From positions 124,001 through 188,000 of the forward strand of contig QCLI01000001.1 of assembly GCA_003214695.1 (NCBI GenBank): a stretch of DNA of 64,000 nucleotides. Direction: 5' to 3'. Position numbers and translations under genes: made by a program. The notes under the pieces were generated by a model that had not been told where the DNA came from, did no database searches, and saw nothing but the letters and a program-made list of their open reading frames with translations. Positions 37,806 through 47,981 of this stretch are shown here, in pieces. The DNA is from Prochlorococcus sp. AG-412-P08 (GTDB lineage: Bacteria > Cyanobacteriota > Cyanobacteriia > PCC-6307 > Cyanobiaceae). Numbering within the stretch: position 1 is the first letter of the stretch; the number at the start of each line of letters is the position of its first letter.

Positions 37806-38966
37806 ATGCAACCAGACAAGAGCTTTAACCCAGGCATTAGCACAAGGGTCATACATCACGGCAAAAGTTATGCAGATAATACTGGCACAGTTATGCCTCC
37901 TATTTTTCCAAGCTCGACCTTTAGCCATGGGAACCCTGAAGGTTTTGATTACACTCGATCTGGGAACCCAAACTTCAGAATACTAGAGTCTGTTTTAGCC
38001 TCTTTAGAAGAATGCAAATACTCAACAGTTTTTGCCTCGGGTGTAAGTGCAATTACAGCAATTGTTAGCTCTCTTCAATCAGGAGATCTTATATTATGTG
38101 AAGAAAATCTTTATGGATGTACCGTAAGGTTATTCGAACAAGTTTTTAGTAAATTTAGGCTGCAAACAAAATGGATAGATTTCTCAAGTGCAGATTCTAT
38201 TGAATTGATTGACAATTTAAATCCATCCATGATTTGGATAGAAAGTCCCACCAACCCTCTTTTGAAAATTATAGATCTAAAAAAAATTTGTGATAAAGCA
38301 AAAGAAAATCAGATACCTGTAGTAGTAGACAATACTTTTTCTACTGCGTTATTACAAAGGCCTCTTGATTTAGGGGCAACTCTATCGCTCACTAGCACTA
38401 CTAAATATATCAACGGACATTCTGATGCATTAGGCGGTGCGGTATGCACTCAAGATATTTGTTGGAAAGACCGAATGAATTTTGCGCAAAAGTCCCTTGG
38501 GCTGCAACCATCTCCTTTTGATTGTTGGCTTATTACTAGAGGAATAAAAACTCTTCCTCTTCGGCTATCAAGACAAGTTGAAAATGCATTGGCTCTTGCA
38601 AGTGAATTAGGGACACATCCAGCCGTAGCATGGACCCGTTATCCATTTAAGGCGGATCATCCACAATATGAACTTGCAAAAAAGCAGATGAAAAGTGGAG
38701 GAGCCATCATCACAGTTAAGCTAAAAGCAGATCAAAAACAAACATATGCCTTTTGCAAAAGTCTGAGATATTTCACTATGGCGGAAAGCTTAGGTGGAGT
38801 TGAAAGTCTTATTTGCCATCCTGCGACTATGACTCATGCATCCTTAAACACAGAAACAAAGTTAAAGTTAGGAATTGACGAATCATTAGTTCGACTTTCA
38901 GTTGGCTGTGAGGATTTTTCAGATCTAAAGGAAGACCTTAGTCAACATCTAAGTCGATTACTGTGA
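37806..38966 (+). CDS. Cystathionine gamma-synthase/lyase family PLP enzyme
   Basis: Cys/Met-metabolism PLP enzyme of 386 residues. The Schiff-base Lys is in LTSTTKYINGHSDALGGAV; the C-terminal SLGGVESLICHPATMTHASL is the family signature. It could be a cystathionine gamma-synthase (metB) or a lyase; sequence alone does not settle it. It ends in a GTGA overlap with the next PLP enzyme and precedes cysK, forming a trans-sulfuration cluster. Confidence 0.9.
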   Translation: MQPDKSFNPGISTRVIHHGKSYADNTGTVMPPIFPSSTFSHGNPEGFDYTRSGNPNFRILESVLASLEECKYSTVFASGVSAITAIVSSLQSGDLILCEENLYGCTVRLFEQVFSKFRLQTKWIDFSSADSIELIDNLNPSMIWIESPTNPLLKIIDLKKICDKAKENQIPVVVDNTFSTALLQRPLDLGATLSLTSTTKYINGHSDALGGAVCTQDICWKDRMNFAQKSLGLQPSPFDCWLITRGIKTLPLRLSRQVENALALASELGTHPAVAWTRYPFKADHPQYELAKKQMKSGGAIITVKLKADQKQTYAFCKSLRYFTMAESLGGVESLICHPATMTHASLNTETKLKLGIDESLVRLSVGCEDFSDLKEDLSQHLSRLL

Positions 38967-40435
38967 TTGAACGGAATCTATTAAAAGACCCTTGTTGTGA
39001 AGCCTTAGATCTCGGCCAGGCAATCCCACAAAGTCCTCATGCAGTATCTGTTGCCTTGCCACGATGGGAAGATGTACTTGCCTATGAAGAGAAAGATCCT
39101 GCCTGCCTAAATGCACTTCAATCAATTTATCCTCGTTTTGGTTTAAACCCTCTTGTCAAAGAAATTGCAGAAATGGCAAATGAGCTCAATAGTGAGATCC
39201 GCAATAGCGCATGGCCTTACCCAAACATCAAAACAGCCCAGAAAGCCCAAGAATTTTGCCAAAGGATACAGGCACAAAGTTACACAATCATCAAGGAAGT
39301 CTCAGGGCTTCAATGTTTAATTGTTGATGCTCAGGCTACTCCTGCCGCAAAGGCTTTTTGGCAACACACAGGATTAGGGGCATCTTCTCGCCAAGCTTCC
39401 ATAGCACTCAACAAAGAGAGTTCTCCATCTATTAATGCTGGAGAACAAGCAAGAAAAGCTATCCGAAGTCGACTTTCAAAGATTTATGGGTGTGAAAAAG
39501 ATTTAATTCAACTCCATCCCTCAGGGATGGCAGCTCTAACAACAGCGCTTGAGGCATTGAAGAAGTTAAAACCAAAAAAATCAATATTGCAATTGGGTTT
39601 CCCTTATGTCGATGTTTTGAAACTTCCCCAAGTTATTTATGAAGGGAGTGAATTACTTCTCAACCCTGATGCTACCAAACTTATAAATCAACTTAACAAG
39701 CAAAAGCCTGCTGCATTAATTGTTGAATTGCCCAGCAACCCAATGCTCCAGTGCCTTGACCTTCCACTTATTTCAAAATTAGCTCATGATCGTGGGATTC
39801 CTGTCATTGCAGATGACACTATTGGCTCAGCTATAAATATTGACCCACTTCCCTATGCCGATTTAGTGTTCACCTCACTCACAAAAAGCTTTGCTGGAAG
39901 AGGAGATATTCTGGCTGGATCTCTAGTAATTAGTCCAACATCAGCATGGAGAGAAGCCTTTAAAGAATTAATTCCAAGAGTATCTTCTGCGGACTTATTT
40001 GGTGCAGATGCAATTGCTCTACAAGAAGCATCTAAGGATGTGACTGATCGTATACATCAATTAAACAAATCCTGTCTTGAGCTGAAATTACGTTTAGAAA
40101 ACCACCCTAATGTTTCCAGAGTTCTACATCCTGAGCTATGTCCAAACTTTAAATCTCTTATGAAGCCTAAATCAGGTTTTGGCTGCTTGCTCTCCTTTGA
40201 ATTAAATGGAGGGTTAGCGAAAGCAAAAAGGTTTTACAACTCTTTAAAAGTTTGCAAAGGTCCAAGCTTGGGTACAAATTTCACATTGGCATGTCCATAC
40301 GTTCTCTTGGCTCATTACAACGAATTAGGGTGGGCCTCTAGATGTGGCGTCCCGACTGAATTAATAAGAGTTTCTGTTGGGCTGGAAGAACCTAAAGAAC
40401 TATGGGAACGATTTGAAAAAGCCTTAAAAAATTGA
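38963..40435 (+). CDS. Second, divergent gamma-family PLP enzyme
   Basis: 490 residues, about 100 longer than usual because of an N-terminal extension. The PLP Lys is in FTSLTKSFAGRGDILAG, with IADDTIGSAINIDPLPYADL before it; the gamma-family SLGGVESL block is replaced by SLGTNFTLACPYVLLAHYNE. It is likely a cystathionine gamma-synthase-like or lyase paralogue. It starts at GTG 38963 inside the upstream gene and is followed by cysK after 92 bases. Confidence 0.85.
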   Translation: MIERNLLKDPCCEALDLGQAIPQSPHAVSVALPRWEDVLAYEEKDPACLNALQSIYPRFGLNPLVKEIAEMANELNSEIRNSAWPYPNIKTAQKAQEFCQRIQAQSYTIIKEVSGLQCLIVDAQATPAAKAFWQHTGLGASSRQASIALNKESSPSINAGEQARKAIRSRLSKIYGCEKDLIQLHPSGMAALTTALEALKKLKPKKSILQLGFPYVDVLKLPQVIYEGSELLLNPDATKLINQLNKQKPAALIVELPSNPMLQCLDLPLISKLAHDRGIPVIADDTIGSAINIDPLPYADLVFTSLTKSFAGRGDILAGSLVISPTSAWREAFKELIPRVSSADLFGADAIALQEASKDVTDRIHQLNKSCLELKLRLENHPNVSRVLHPELCPNFKSLMKPKSGFGCLLSFELNGGLAKAKRFYNSLKVCKGPSLGTNFTLACPYVLLAHYNELGWASRCGVPTELIRVSVGLEEPKELWERFEKALKN

Positions 40436-40527
40436 GGAAAAAATCTCAATCGTTTTTAAATCAACAACAGAATTGTGCACAAAGCAATTTCCCTAGCTAA
40501 TTATTAACTGATTAAACAATTCTCAAA

Positions 40528-41514
40528 ATGGCTCCGATATACGAAGACAACAGCCTTGCAATAGGTAACACTCCCTTAGTAAAACTAAATTCTGTTACTA
40601 AAAACTGTAAAGCCACAGTCCTAGCAAAGATTGAGGGGCGGAACCCTGCCTACAGCGTTAAATGTAGAATTGGAGCAAATATGATTTGGGACGCTGAGAA
40701 AAAAGGACTCCTCACAAAAGAGAGAACTATTGTTGAGCCTACTTCAGGCAATACAGGTATCGCGCTTGCTTTTACAGCAGCAGCAAAAGGCTACAAGCTG
40801 ATCCTCACAATGCCTGAATCAATGTCTCTAGAAAGGCGAAGAGTTATGGCTGTATTAGGAGCAGAATTAATTCTTACTGAAGCCGCAAAAGGTATGCCTG
40901 GTGCCATTTCAAAAGCAAAGGAAATTGCAGAGAGTGATCCCAACAAATATTTCATGCCTGGGCAATTTGATAATCCTGCCAATCCTGAGATTCATTTCAA
41001 AACAACAGGTCCGGAAATATGGAATGACTGTGATGGAGAAATTGATGTATTAGTCGCAGGAGTAGGAACCGGAGGTACGATTACTGGAATTTCACAATAT
41101 GTAAAAAAAGAAAAAAACAAGCAAATACTTTCAGTTGCGGTCGAGCCATCACATAGCCCCGTGATTTCACAAACACTTAACGGCGAAGAAGTTAAACCAG
41201 GACCACACAAAATCCAAGGTATTGGAGCTGGATTTATCCCTAAAAACCTTGATCTATCTTTAGTTGATCAAGTGGAACAAGTAAGCAATGACGAATCAAT
41301 TGACATGGCCCTTCGTTTAGCAAAAGAAGAAGGGCTTCTTGTGGGAATATCCTGCGGTGCTGCTGCAACAGCTGCGATTAGACTTGCAGAGCAAGAACAA
41401 TTTGCAGGCAAAACAATTGTTGTTGTCTTACCAGACCTTGCAGAGCGCTATCTCTCATCAGTCATGTTCTCTAATGTTCAAACAGGGATTATCGAACAAC
41501 CATCTAACAGCTGA
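40528..41514 (+). CDS. cysK: Cysteine synthase A
   Basis: O-acetylserine sulfhydrylase, making cysteine from sulfide. PLP Lys in [16 protein letters not shown], substrate loop [11 protein letters not shown], and the phosphate loop [10 protein letters not shown]. 328 residues is normal. Convergent with queA (11 bases). It completes the sulfur amino-acid cluster with the two gamma-family PLP enzymes. Confidence 0.96.
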   Translation: MAPIYEDNSLAIGNTPLVKLNSVTKNCKATVLAKIEGRNPAYSVKCRIGANMIWDAEKKGLLTKERTIVEPTSGNTGIALAFTAAAKGYKLILTMPESMSLERRRVMAVLGAELILTEAAKGMPGAISKAKEIAESDPNKYFMPGQFDNPANPEIHFKTTGPEIWNDCDGEIDVLVAGVGTGGTITGISQYVKKEKNKQILSVAVEPSHSPVISQTLNGEEVKPGPHKIQGIGAGFIPKNLDLSLVDQVEQVSNDESIDMALRLAKEEGLLVGISCGAAATAAIRLAEQEQFAGKTIVVVLPDLAERYLSSVMFSNVQTGIIEQPSNS

Positions 41515-41525
41515 TGCAAAGTTAA

Positions 41526-42626
41526 TTAAGAGATAACTCCTTCAGGTAAAATAAACATTGCATCACCATAAGAGAAAAATCTATATTTTTTTTCTATAGC
41601 CTGTTTATAAAGTTCAAGTAAATTCTCTCGTCCGGTTAATGCACTTACAAGTAATAACAACGAGCTCTTGGGAAGATGAAAATTGGTCAACAATCCATCA
41701 ATAACGCCGAATTTAAAACCAGGTTTTATAACTAAATCAACTGAACCTCTCAATGGTTTTAATTGCCCACCTCCTTTAAGGAAAGCTGCTTCAAGTGATC
41801 TAACTGTTGTTGTCCCTACAGCAATCACTCGACCACCTCTAGAACGGCATTCCTCTATTGCAGAGACAACTTCTTCTTTTACCTCAACCCATTCATTATG
41901 TAAGTGTAAGTCATTTAAATCTTCTTTATCTAGTGGCCTAAAAGTACCAAGTCCAACATGGAGAGTTATATATGCATAGCAAATTCCACGCTCTGACAAT
42001 GCTCCCAACAACTGATCACTTAAATGCAATCCAGCAGTAGGGGCAGCTATAGCTCCAGGTGAAGAGGCATATCTTGTTTGATAACGATCAATATCGCTTG
42101 CGTCATGTTTATGAATATAAGGTGGTAATGGCATTTCTCCATATTTCTTAAGAAGGCCCTCTATTTTTTCTCTATCCTTAAATTCTGAGGGGAACTGTAT
42201 GATTCGTCCACCAGTTTTTTCGTCTAGATCAAGAACTTTTAAAAGGTAAGGTGCTTGCCCATGAGCCTCAACCCATAAAGCATCTCCAGGTCTCATCTTT
42301 TTTGCAGGTTTGGCTAAACACAACCATCGCCCATCTCCTTGTGGCTCTAAAAGCAACAATTCACCTAAAGAGCCTTGGGTCAACCTGACTCTTAATCTTG
42401 CCCTTAGAACCCTAGTATTATTCATTACCAGCAAGTCGCCTTCTTTCAGTTGATCCACTAAATCCCAAACCTTTAGGTGTAAGGGATTAGATGGAAGTCT
42501 TTTTTTGCTTTTGACAACCATCATTCTTGCTTGGTGTCTAGGCTCACAAGGCCTCTGAGCTATGAGAGACGGATCTAACTCATAGTTATAAGAGCTAAGT
42601 AAAAAGTCTTGTGAGTCAGTAAACAA
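41526..42626 (-). CDS. queA: S-adenosylmethionine:tRNA ribosyltransferase-isomerase
   Basis: Transfers and isomerises the ribosyl moiety of SAM onto preQ1-tRNA in queuosine biosynthesis. The family blocks [32 protein letters not shown] and [10 protein letters not shown] are intact, with the C-terminal [19 protein letters not shown]. 366 residues is normal. The promoter should lie in the 60 bases before pdhC's stop. Confidence 0.96.
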   Translation of the reverse strand: MFTDSQDFLLSSYNYELDPSLIAQRPCEPRHQARMMVVKSKKRLPSNPLHLKVWDLVDQLKEGDLLVMNNTRVLRARLRVRLTQGSLGELLLLEPQGDGRWLCLAKPAKKMRPGDALWVEAHGQAPYLLKVLDLDEKTGGRIIQFPSEFKDREKIEGLLKKYGEMPLPPYIHKHDASDIDRYQTRYASSPGAIAAPTAGLHLSDQLLGALSERGICYAYITLHVGLGTFRPLDKEDLNDLHLHNEWVEVKEEVVSAIEECRSRGGRVIAVGTTTVRSLEAAFLKGGGQLKPLRGSVDLVIKPGFKFGVIDGLLTNFHLPKSSLLLLVSALTGRENLLELYKQAIEKKYRFFSYGDAMFILPEGVIS

Positions 42627-42686
42627 TTTGAATGACTACTTAATTAAGTAAAAGAAGCAAAAACTTTAACCAAAGTCGAAAGATAT

Positions 42687-44051
42687 CTAAGACGCAAGAT
42701 TTTCAGGCTCATTTTCAATCAAATTCGCAAGATCTTTTAAGAATGCAGCACCATCTGCTCCATAAACAACTCTATGATCAGCTGTAAGGTTTACTTGCAT
42801 TTGACGTTTAACTGAGATAGATCCATCTTTGCCTGCAACAACAGACGGCAAAGATGCGGCTACTGCCAGAATTGCTCCTGTGCCTGGAGGAAGAATTGCA
42901 TCAAAGCGATCTACCCCAAACATACCCAAGTTTGAGAGAGTAAAAGTTCCACTGCTATATTCATCAGGCTGCAGTTGCTTGGACCTAGAACGTTTCACTA
43001 AATCTACCCATCGTTTTGACAATTCAAATAAATCAGTAACATCTGCATTCTTTAAAACAGGCGTAATTAGACCTCCTTCTTCCATAGCTACAGCTACAGC
43101 TACATTTACTTCCTTGGGATATGTCATACCTTTAGAGGTGAAAGCAGCATTAATCTGCTGGTGACGTGCAAGTGTTTTCCCTACCGCCTTAGCCAATAAA
43201 GCAGTCATAGTAACGCCATTGGGTTTTACTTCCTTATAAAAACTATCAAGTTTATCTGTTGCAATGGAATAACCAACCCTAAAGCAAGGAACAGATAAAC
43301 TAGCCTCCATATTGCGATTAACAGCCTGCTGGAGGGTATTAAAAGAAATGGTTTGACCAGGAGACCCAAAACTCTTACCTTCTAAAACTTCCGCAGACTT
43401 TGAAACATTGGGGACAGAGCCAGAAGAAGCTAAAACAGCTGGTTGGCTTGTAGGCACCTTCGCAGGTGCATTGCTTTCAGCAATCCATGGGACTGTAATA
43501 GGTTGTCCTTGAGCTCTTTGAACATCTTCTGCCTGGATCCTTCCATGGGGGCCGGTTCCCGCAACAGTAGAAAGATCAACACCAAGTTGAGAAGCAAGCT
43601 TTTTAGCTCTTGGTGTTACAACAATACGGCCATCGTGTTTCACAGCCTGTACAGGGGCAGCTGCATTAACAACTTTCCTCGGAGGAAGTTCTTCAGCTTT
43701 AGCTGGAGAAGGTTCCTTAATAGCAGATGTTTCCAAAGGAAGGGATGATTCTGAAACAGCCGCGCTTGACTTGACAGGGTTCGCTGCTTGAACCGAAGCA
43801 ATTTCCTCTTCAGTCTCAACTATTAATCCAATCGTTTCCCCAACTGGGACGCTACTTCCTGATGGCATTAAGACTGCAGCAAGGTACCCATCTTGAAAGG
43901 ACTCAACATCCATATCAGCCTTATCAGATTCAACAACAAGAACTGACTCTCCTCGAGAGACCTTCGCTCCCGGCTCTTTAAGCCATTCAACAATCTTCCC
44001 CTCAGTCATAGTTGAACTAAGAGCTGGCATAAAAATGTCGTGACTAGCCAA
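42687..44051 (-). CDS. pdhC: Pyruvate dehydrogenase E2 (dihydrolipoamide acetyltransferase)
   Basis: Core of the pyruvate dehydrogenase complex. It has one lipoyl domain with the lipoylated Lys in ESDKADMDVES (about 40-50), an Ala/Pro/Glu linker, an E3/E1-binding domain (VTPRAKKLASQLGVDLSTV) and the acyltransferase with TADHRVVYGADGAAFL carrying the catalytic His and Asp. The ORF opens at 44099, but TTG 44051 (LASHDIFMPALSS) with GGGAG upstream is the better start; the first 16 residues match nothing in the family. Confidence 0.95.
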   Translation of the reverse strand: MASHDIFMPALSSTMTEGKIVEWLKEPGAKVSRGESVLVVESDKADMDVESFQDGYLAAVLMPSGSSVPVGETIGLIVETEEEIASVQAANPVKSSAAVSESSLPLETSAIKEPSPAKAEELPPRKVVNAAAPVQAVKHDGRIVVTPRAKKLASQLGVDLSTVAGTGPHGRIQAEDVQRAQGQPITVPWIAESNAPAKVPTSQPAVLASSGSVPNVSKSAEVLEGKSFGSPGQTISFNTLQQAVNRNMEASLSVPCFRVGYSIATDKLDSFYKEVKPNGVTMTALLAKAVGKTLARHQQINAAFTSKGMTYPKEVNVAVAVAMEEGGLITPVLKNADVTDLFELSKRWVDLVKRSRSKQLQPDEYSSGTFTLSNLGMFGVDRFDAILPPGTGAILAVAASLPSVVAGKDGSISVKRQMQVNLTADHRVVYGADGAAFLKDLANLIENEPENLAS

Positions 44052-44116
44052 TACCTTCTCCCTAAAGTCTTTCCCTAATCTTAAAGACCCATGGAGCAAA
44101 GAACCAAAACAAAAAA

Positions 44117-44560
44117 TTAGTTTTGATTAATAGATTCCACAACACCATCCCTAACAAGCAATGAAATCTGCATCTTACTAACTAAATTATCCCCAACTTT
44201 AAGGTCACAAAAGCTTTCAATTTGCCCCTGTTCAACAACCTGCTCCATCTCTAATTCCCTAACTTGAGCTTGTTGCTGGAGCAAGTTCCTTTTCTGCTCT
44301 TCTAATTCAGAACGCTTTGCAGCAACCTGTTGTTGCACTTGTGCAACTTGTTCTTGAATTCTTGGATCTAAAGGGTTTGCACTTTGTGTCCTTAAGCCAT
44401 CTACAACCTGCTGTCCCTCTTTTTCCAATTGAGCTAATTGCTCATCGCTTGTTGCGATAGCACTACTTATTTCTCTTTCAGCTTCTTCTTTCCAAGAAGG
44501 TGTAACAACAGCACGAATTGTGATGGAACGCTTAATTGTGATGGAGCTTTCTACAGTCAT
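44117..44560 (-). CDS. YlqD-like coiled-coil protein
   Basis: 147 residues, rich in Gln and Glu from about 40 to 110 (AQVQQQVAAKRSELEEQKRN), a likely coiled coil, with a small N-terminal beta part (ITIKRSITIRAVVTPSW) and C-terminal IESFCDLKVGDNLVSKMQ. It belongs to the YlqD family of unknown function and precedes pdhC on the same strand by 65 bases. Confidence 0.83.
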   Translation of the reverse strand: MTVESSITIKRSITIRAVVTPSWKEEAEREISSAIATSDEQLAQLEKEGQQVVDGLRTQSANPLDPRIQEQVAQVQQQVAAKRSELEEQKRNLLQQQAQVRELEMEQVVEQGQIESFCDLKVGDNLVSKMQISLLVRDGVVESINQN

Positions 44561-44630
44561 TTTTAAACAGTTAATACAGCAAGGTTCTCAGTGAATGCGT
44601 AATAGGTCAACAAATAAATACCAATAAAAA

Positions 44631-46622
44631 TCATCGCCCAAAAATATCTTCTATAGCTTTTTGGTCTCGTTCAGTAATCTTGTTCCTTTTTTGTTTAAGA
44701 GTCTGGGTCAATAAACCATTCTCTATTGAGAATGGTTTAACTAAAGCCACACCAACTACTCTTTCATTTGCACGAGAGTCTCTACGTAGAGCAAGTATGT
44801 CATTAATTTCTCTGCGTAAAAGAATCCTCAGTTGATCATCTCCCCAGGTGCCTCCAAGATCCTCATTTAAAAGAAGATTTCTATTAGCGGCCCAATCCAA
44901 AACATTTTCTATGTTAGGAACCAACAACACACCAAGTTGTTTTTCATCTTGGCCAACAATCATCGCCTGCTGAATAAGCGCACTGCTTAGCAATTCTTCT
45001 TCTAATGGAGCCGGTTCAATATTTTCGCCGCTACTTAAAACGATTGTATCCTTTGCTCGTCCTGTGAGAACAATTGAGCCATCTTCTAGCAGCATCCCAA
45101 TGTCCCCTGTATCAAACCATCCATTGGGGTCCAATACTTTTGCAGTCTCATTTGGCTTCCTTAAATATCCATTCATAACCTGAGGGCCTCTAACCAAAAC
45201 CCTCCCTTTTTCACCAAACTTCATAGCCATTCCATCTTCAAGATCAACAATTCGAAACTCTGTTTCAGGTAAAGGTAAACCTGAGCTTCCGCGAATATTG
45301 CGCCAAGTCCTTCTACAACTCAAGACAGGACTAGTTTCAGTCAGCCCATAACCCACCAACAATTCAACGCCTAACGCCTCAAAAAACTCATCAACATGTG
45401 GAGCTATTGCCCCCCCTCCATTGATAGGGAAAATTAATTTTCCACCAGAGAGTTGTTCCAGAACTTTTGGCCATAGTAAAAAAGATGCAAGTCTATGCAG
45501 TGGCCAGCGAATTATCACTTCTCCAAAAGCTATAAATCTTAAACGTTTTTTCACCTTACTCAAAAGAAGATTTTTAGATTTCCTTAGTGCCAGCTTGAAG
45601 GCTCGGCTATTACTAAGAGCAGCTTTTAAAATAATTTGCCGTGAATTAGGCATTTTCATCAACGCATCATCAAATCCAGTCTTAACCCCCTCCCAAAGTC
45701 GTGGGACAGTAGCCATAACAACAGGTTTAACTGTCTTTAAATCTTCTTTAAAATGTTTAATAGTAGTGTAATTTTGAGTACAACCACAGGAAAAGAAGTA
45801 ATACTCTGCGCTTCGTTCATATGAATGCCAAACAGGCAAAACACTTAACAAAGCAGTCCCTGGAGTTGGTTTAGCAACACAGGCCAATGATCTAATTTGA
45901 TGGAGAAGGTTTTCATGAGTAAGTGGAACACCTTTTGGCCGACCTGTAGTACCAGAGGTATAGAGAATAGTCGCGACAGAAGAGTTTGAAGAATGAACAG
46001 CTACATCATTAATTGAACCTTTCAAAATCTCACCTTCACCTCTCAAAAGGAAATCTTCCCATCCGATGAGACCATTCAATGGTTCACCATCAAGTTGCAA
46101 GACAAACTTAAACCGCTGCTTTTCTTCCTCATTTAAATCAAGATCATTCCATAGTTTTGCTGATTGAACTATTAAAGCAACAGATTGAGAATCACTCAAA
46201 ATATATTTAAGTTCTGAGGCTGGAGCAGTAGCTCCTCGTACTGCATTTGATGCTCCCACCCGCATTAACCCTTGATCAGCAATCAACCACCTTGGACTAT
46301 TTTCTGAAAACAATGAAACAACATCACCACTAACAATCCCAAAAGAATTAAACGCAGCAGCTGCAATGGAAATCTTATCCGCCAGCTCTTGATAATTATA
46401 GTTTTCTGGGCAAGCTGAATGAGGAGCCTTCACAGCCATGATCTGGCCATAATTGTTTTTCAACCATGGCCAGATTTGATCTACTCGATTAATTCCTTTT
46501 GGACATTGATGAGAATCCAAAGCATTTTGCTCTTTTTTAGTTGGAGTCCAAATTGCATGAGCCAAACCTTCATTAGTATCAGCACCTAATTTGTTGAGTC
46601 TGCCTGCAATGTGAAAGTCCAT
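44631..46622 (-). CDS. Long-chain fatty acid-CoA/ACP ligase (AMP-forming)
   Basis: Acyl-activating enzyme of the ANL superfamily, 663 residues. P-loop motif TILYTSGTTGRPKGVPLTHEN, A8-like GWFDTGDIGMLLEDGSIVLTGRAKD and the C-terminal hinge and Lys are clear. In cyanobacteria this gene usually encodes acyl-ACP synthetase (Aas), recycling free fatty acids; the CoA/ACP preference cannot be read here. C7 run at 45410-45416 is in frame. Alone on the strand with lipB upstream after 67 bases. Confidence 0.92.
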   Translation of the reverse strand: MDFHIAGRLNKLGADTNEGLAHAIWTPTKKEQNALDSHQCPKGINRVDQIWPWLKNNYGQIMAVKAPHSACPENYNYQELADKISIAAAAFNSFGIVSGDVVSLFSENSPRWLIADQGLMRVGASNAVRGATAPASELKYILSDSQSVALIVQSAKLWNDLDLNEEEKQRFKFVLQLDGEPLNGLIGWEDFLLRGEGEILKGSINDVAVHSSNSSVATILYTSGTTGRPKGVPLTHENLLHQIRSLACVAKPTPGTALLSVLPVWHSYERSAEYYFFSCGCTQNYTTIKHFKEDLKTVKPVVMATVPRLWEGVKTGFDDALMKMPNSRQIILKAALSNSRAFKLALRKSKNLLLSKVKKRLRFIAFGEVIIRWPLHRLASFLLWPKVLEQLSGGKLIFPINGGGAIAPHVDEFFEALGVELLVGYGLTETSPVLSCRRTWRNIRGSSGLPLPETEFRIVDLEDGMAMKFGEKGRVLVRGPQVMNGYLRKPNETAKVLDPNGWFDTGDIGMLLEDGSIVLTGRAKDTIVLSSGENIEPAPLEEELLSSALIQQAMIVGQDEKQLGVLLVPNIENVLDWAANRNLLLNEDLGGTWGDDQLRILLRREINDILALRRDSRANERVVGVALVKPFSIENGLLTQTLKQKRNKITERDQKAIEDIFGR

Positions 46623-46689
46623 ATCCCAAAATTTTAAGCAAGAAATTTCTTTTCCAATGACTAATTCTTATCGCTTCTGGAAGTTTTGT

Positions 46690-47367
46690 TTAATAGGTCC
46701 ATAACAATCCGAAACGCTTTGACAGGCATTTCTTCATTAAGAAACGAACTTCTTCCATTCTTAAATCAGGGCGCCATTTTTTAAGACATCCTGTTGGATA
46801 ACCCTTGAGTCCACAAGGGACAATATTATTAAAACCTGAGAGATCACAATCTACATTTAACGACAGGCCATGTTGAGTAATCCATCTTCGACAACTAATC
46901 CCAATGGACCCGACTTTCTCGTTATTGCACCAAACACCTGTCATGCCATTGATCCTATAACCAGAGAGTCCTATTTCATCCAAAACATCAATTAAAACAT
47001 CCTCTAGTTGCCTTAAATACCAGTTCAGATCTGTTTTATATCTGCCAAGATCCAAAACCAAGTAGACAACTAATTGGCCGGGGGCATGATAAGTAACTTC
47101 CCCCCCTCTATCAATTCGAAAAAGTTCAAACGGTGGATTTTCTATATCAAAATGCAAGTTTTCTTTGGTAGCACCCCTCCCAAGCGTATAGCAACTGAAA
47201 TGCTCTAGCATCCAAATAGCTTGGTCCTGAATTTGCTCTGTGAAAAGTTTCTTTTGCCAATCTTTCTGCCAATCCCAAGCAATCTGAAAATCAATTAATT
47301 CCTTTGGTTCAAAAAGAATAGTAGAGAAACCTCCTTCGCTTAAATCATTTTTGGCTAAATTATGCAT
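46690..47367 (-). CDS. lipB: Octanoyltransferase
   Basis: Transfers octanoyl from ACP to lipoyl domains, the first step of lipoate synthesis for pdhC and others. The motif HAPGQLVVYLVLDLG and the catalytic region GVWCNNEKVGSIGIS and NNIVPCGL (Cys) are present. 225 residues is normal. Its start lies only 26 bases from the divergent hpf start, so the promoter sits in or near the hpf coding region. Confidence 0.95.
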   Translation of the reverse strand: MHNLAKNDLSEGGFSTILFEPKELIDFQIAWDWQKDWQKKLFTEQIQDQAIWMLEHFSCYTLGRGATKENLHFDIENPPFELFRIDRGGEVTYHAPGQLVVYLVLDLGRYKTDLNWYLRQLEDVLIDVLDEIGLSGYRINGMTGVWCNNEKVGSIGISCRRWITQHGLSLNVDCDLSGFNNIVPCGLKGYPTGCLKKWRPDLRMEEVRFLMKKCLSKRFGLLWTY

Positions 47368-47393
47368 ATCTTCCTAGATTCTGATAAATAGAA

Positions 47394-47981
47394 ATGAAAT
47401 TGTTGATTCATGGGCGAAATCTTGAGCTAACTCCAGCATTGCGTGAATACACAAAGTCCAAACTTGAAAAAGCAATTCATCACTTTGGAGACTTGGTAAA
47501 AGAAGCTGATGTACACCTATCAGTAGCAAAAAATCCAAGGGTTCCACAACAAACTGCTGAGGTTACTGTTTTTGCTAATGGCACAGTCATTCGAGCACAA
47601 GAACGTAGTCAGAATCTTTATGCAAGCATTGACCTTGTGGCAAATAAACTTTGTAGGCAATTAAAAAGATACAAGGAAAGGCATAGCGACCACCATCACA
47701 GTCACGGTCATAGTGCATCATCCACTCCTACGACAGAAGAAGTCTTAGAAGAAAAATCTATTGATAGTTCTTTATTAGAGGGCAAAGAGGCTAAGTTACC
47801 TGATCCTGGAATTCGCCGTAAATACTTTCTAATGCCACCGATGAGTATTGATCAAGCACGACATCAACTTGATCTCATAGATCACGATTTTTATTTCTTT
47901 AAAGAAATGGCAAGCAACCAGTTACAAGTTATCTATAGACGAAAGCATGGCGGCTATGGTGTTATCCAGGCTAAGGACTAA
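47394..47981 (+). CDS. hpf: Ribosome hibernation promoting factor, long form (LrtA)
   Basis: Light-repressed protein A type factor that dimerises and silences 70S ribosomes. The N-terminal domain (MKLLIHGRNLELTPALREYTKSKL) binds the ribosome; a His-rich linker (SDHHHSHGHSASS) precedes the C-terminal dimerisation domain (MPPMSIDQARHQLDLIDHDFYFFK). 195 residues. The stop overlaps deoC by one base, so deoC may be translationally coupled. Confidence 0.95.
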   Translation: MKLLIHGRNLELTPALREYTKSKLEKAIHHFGDLVKEADVHLSVAKNPRVPQQTAEVTVFANGTVIRAQERSQNLYASIDLVANKLCRQLKRYKERHSDHHHSHGHSASSTPTTEEVLEEKSIDSSLLEGKEAKLPDPGIRRKYFLMPPMSIDQARHQLDLIDHDFYFFKEMASNQLQVIYRRKHGGYGVIQAKD

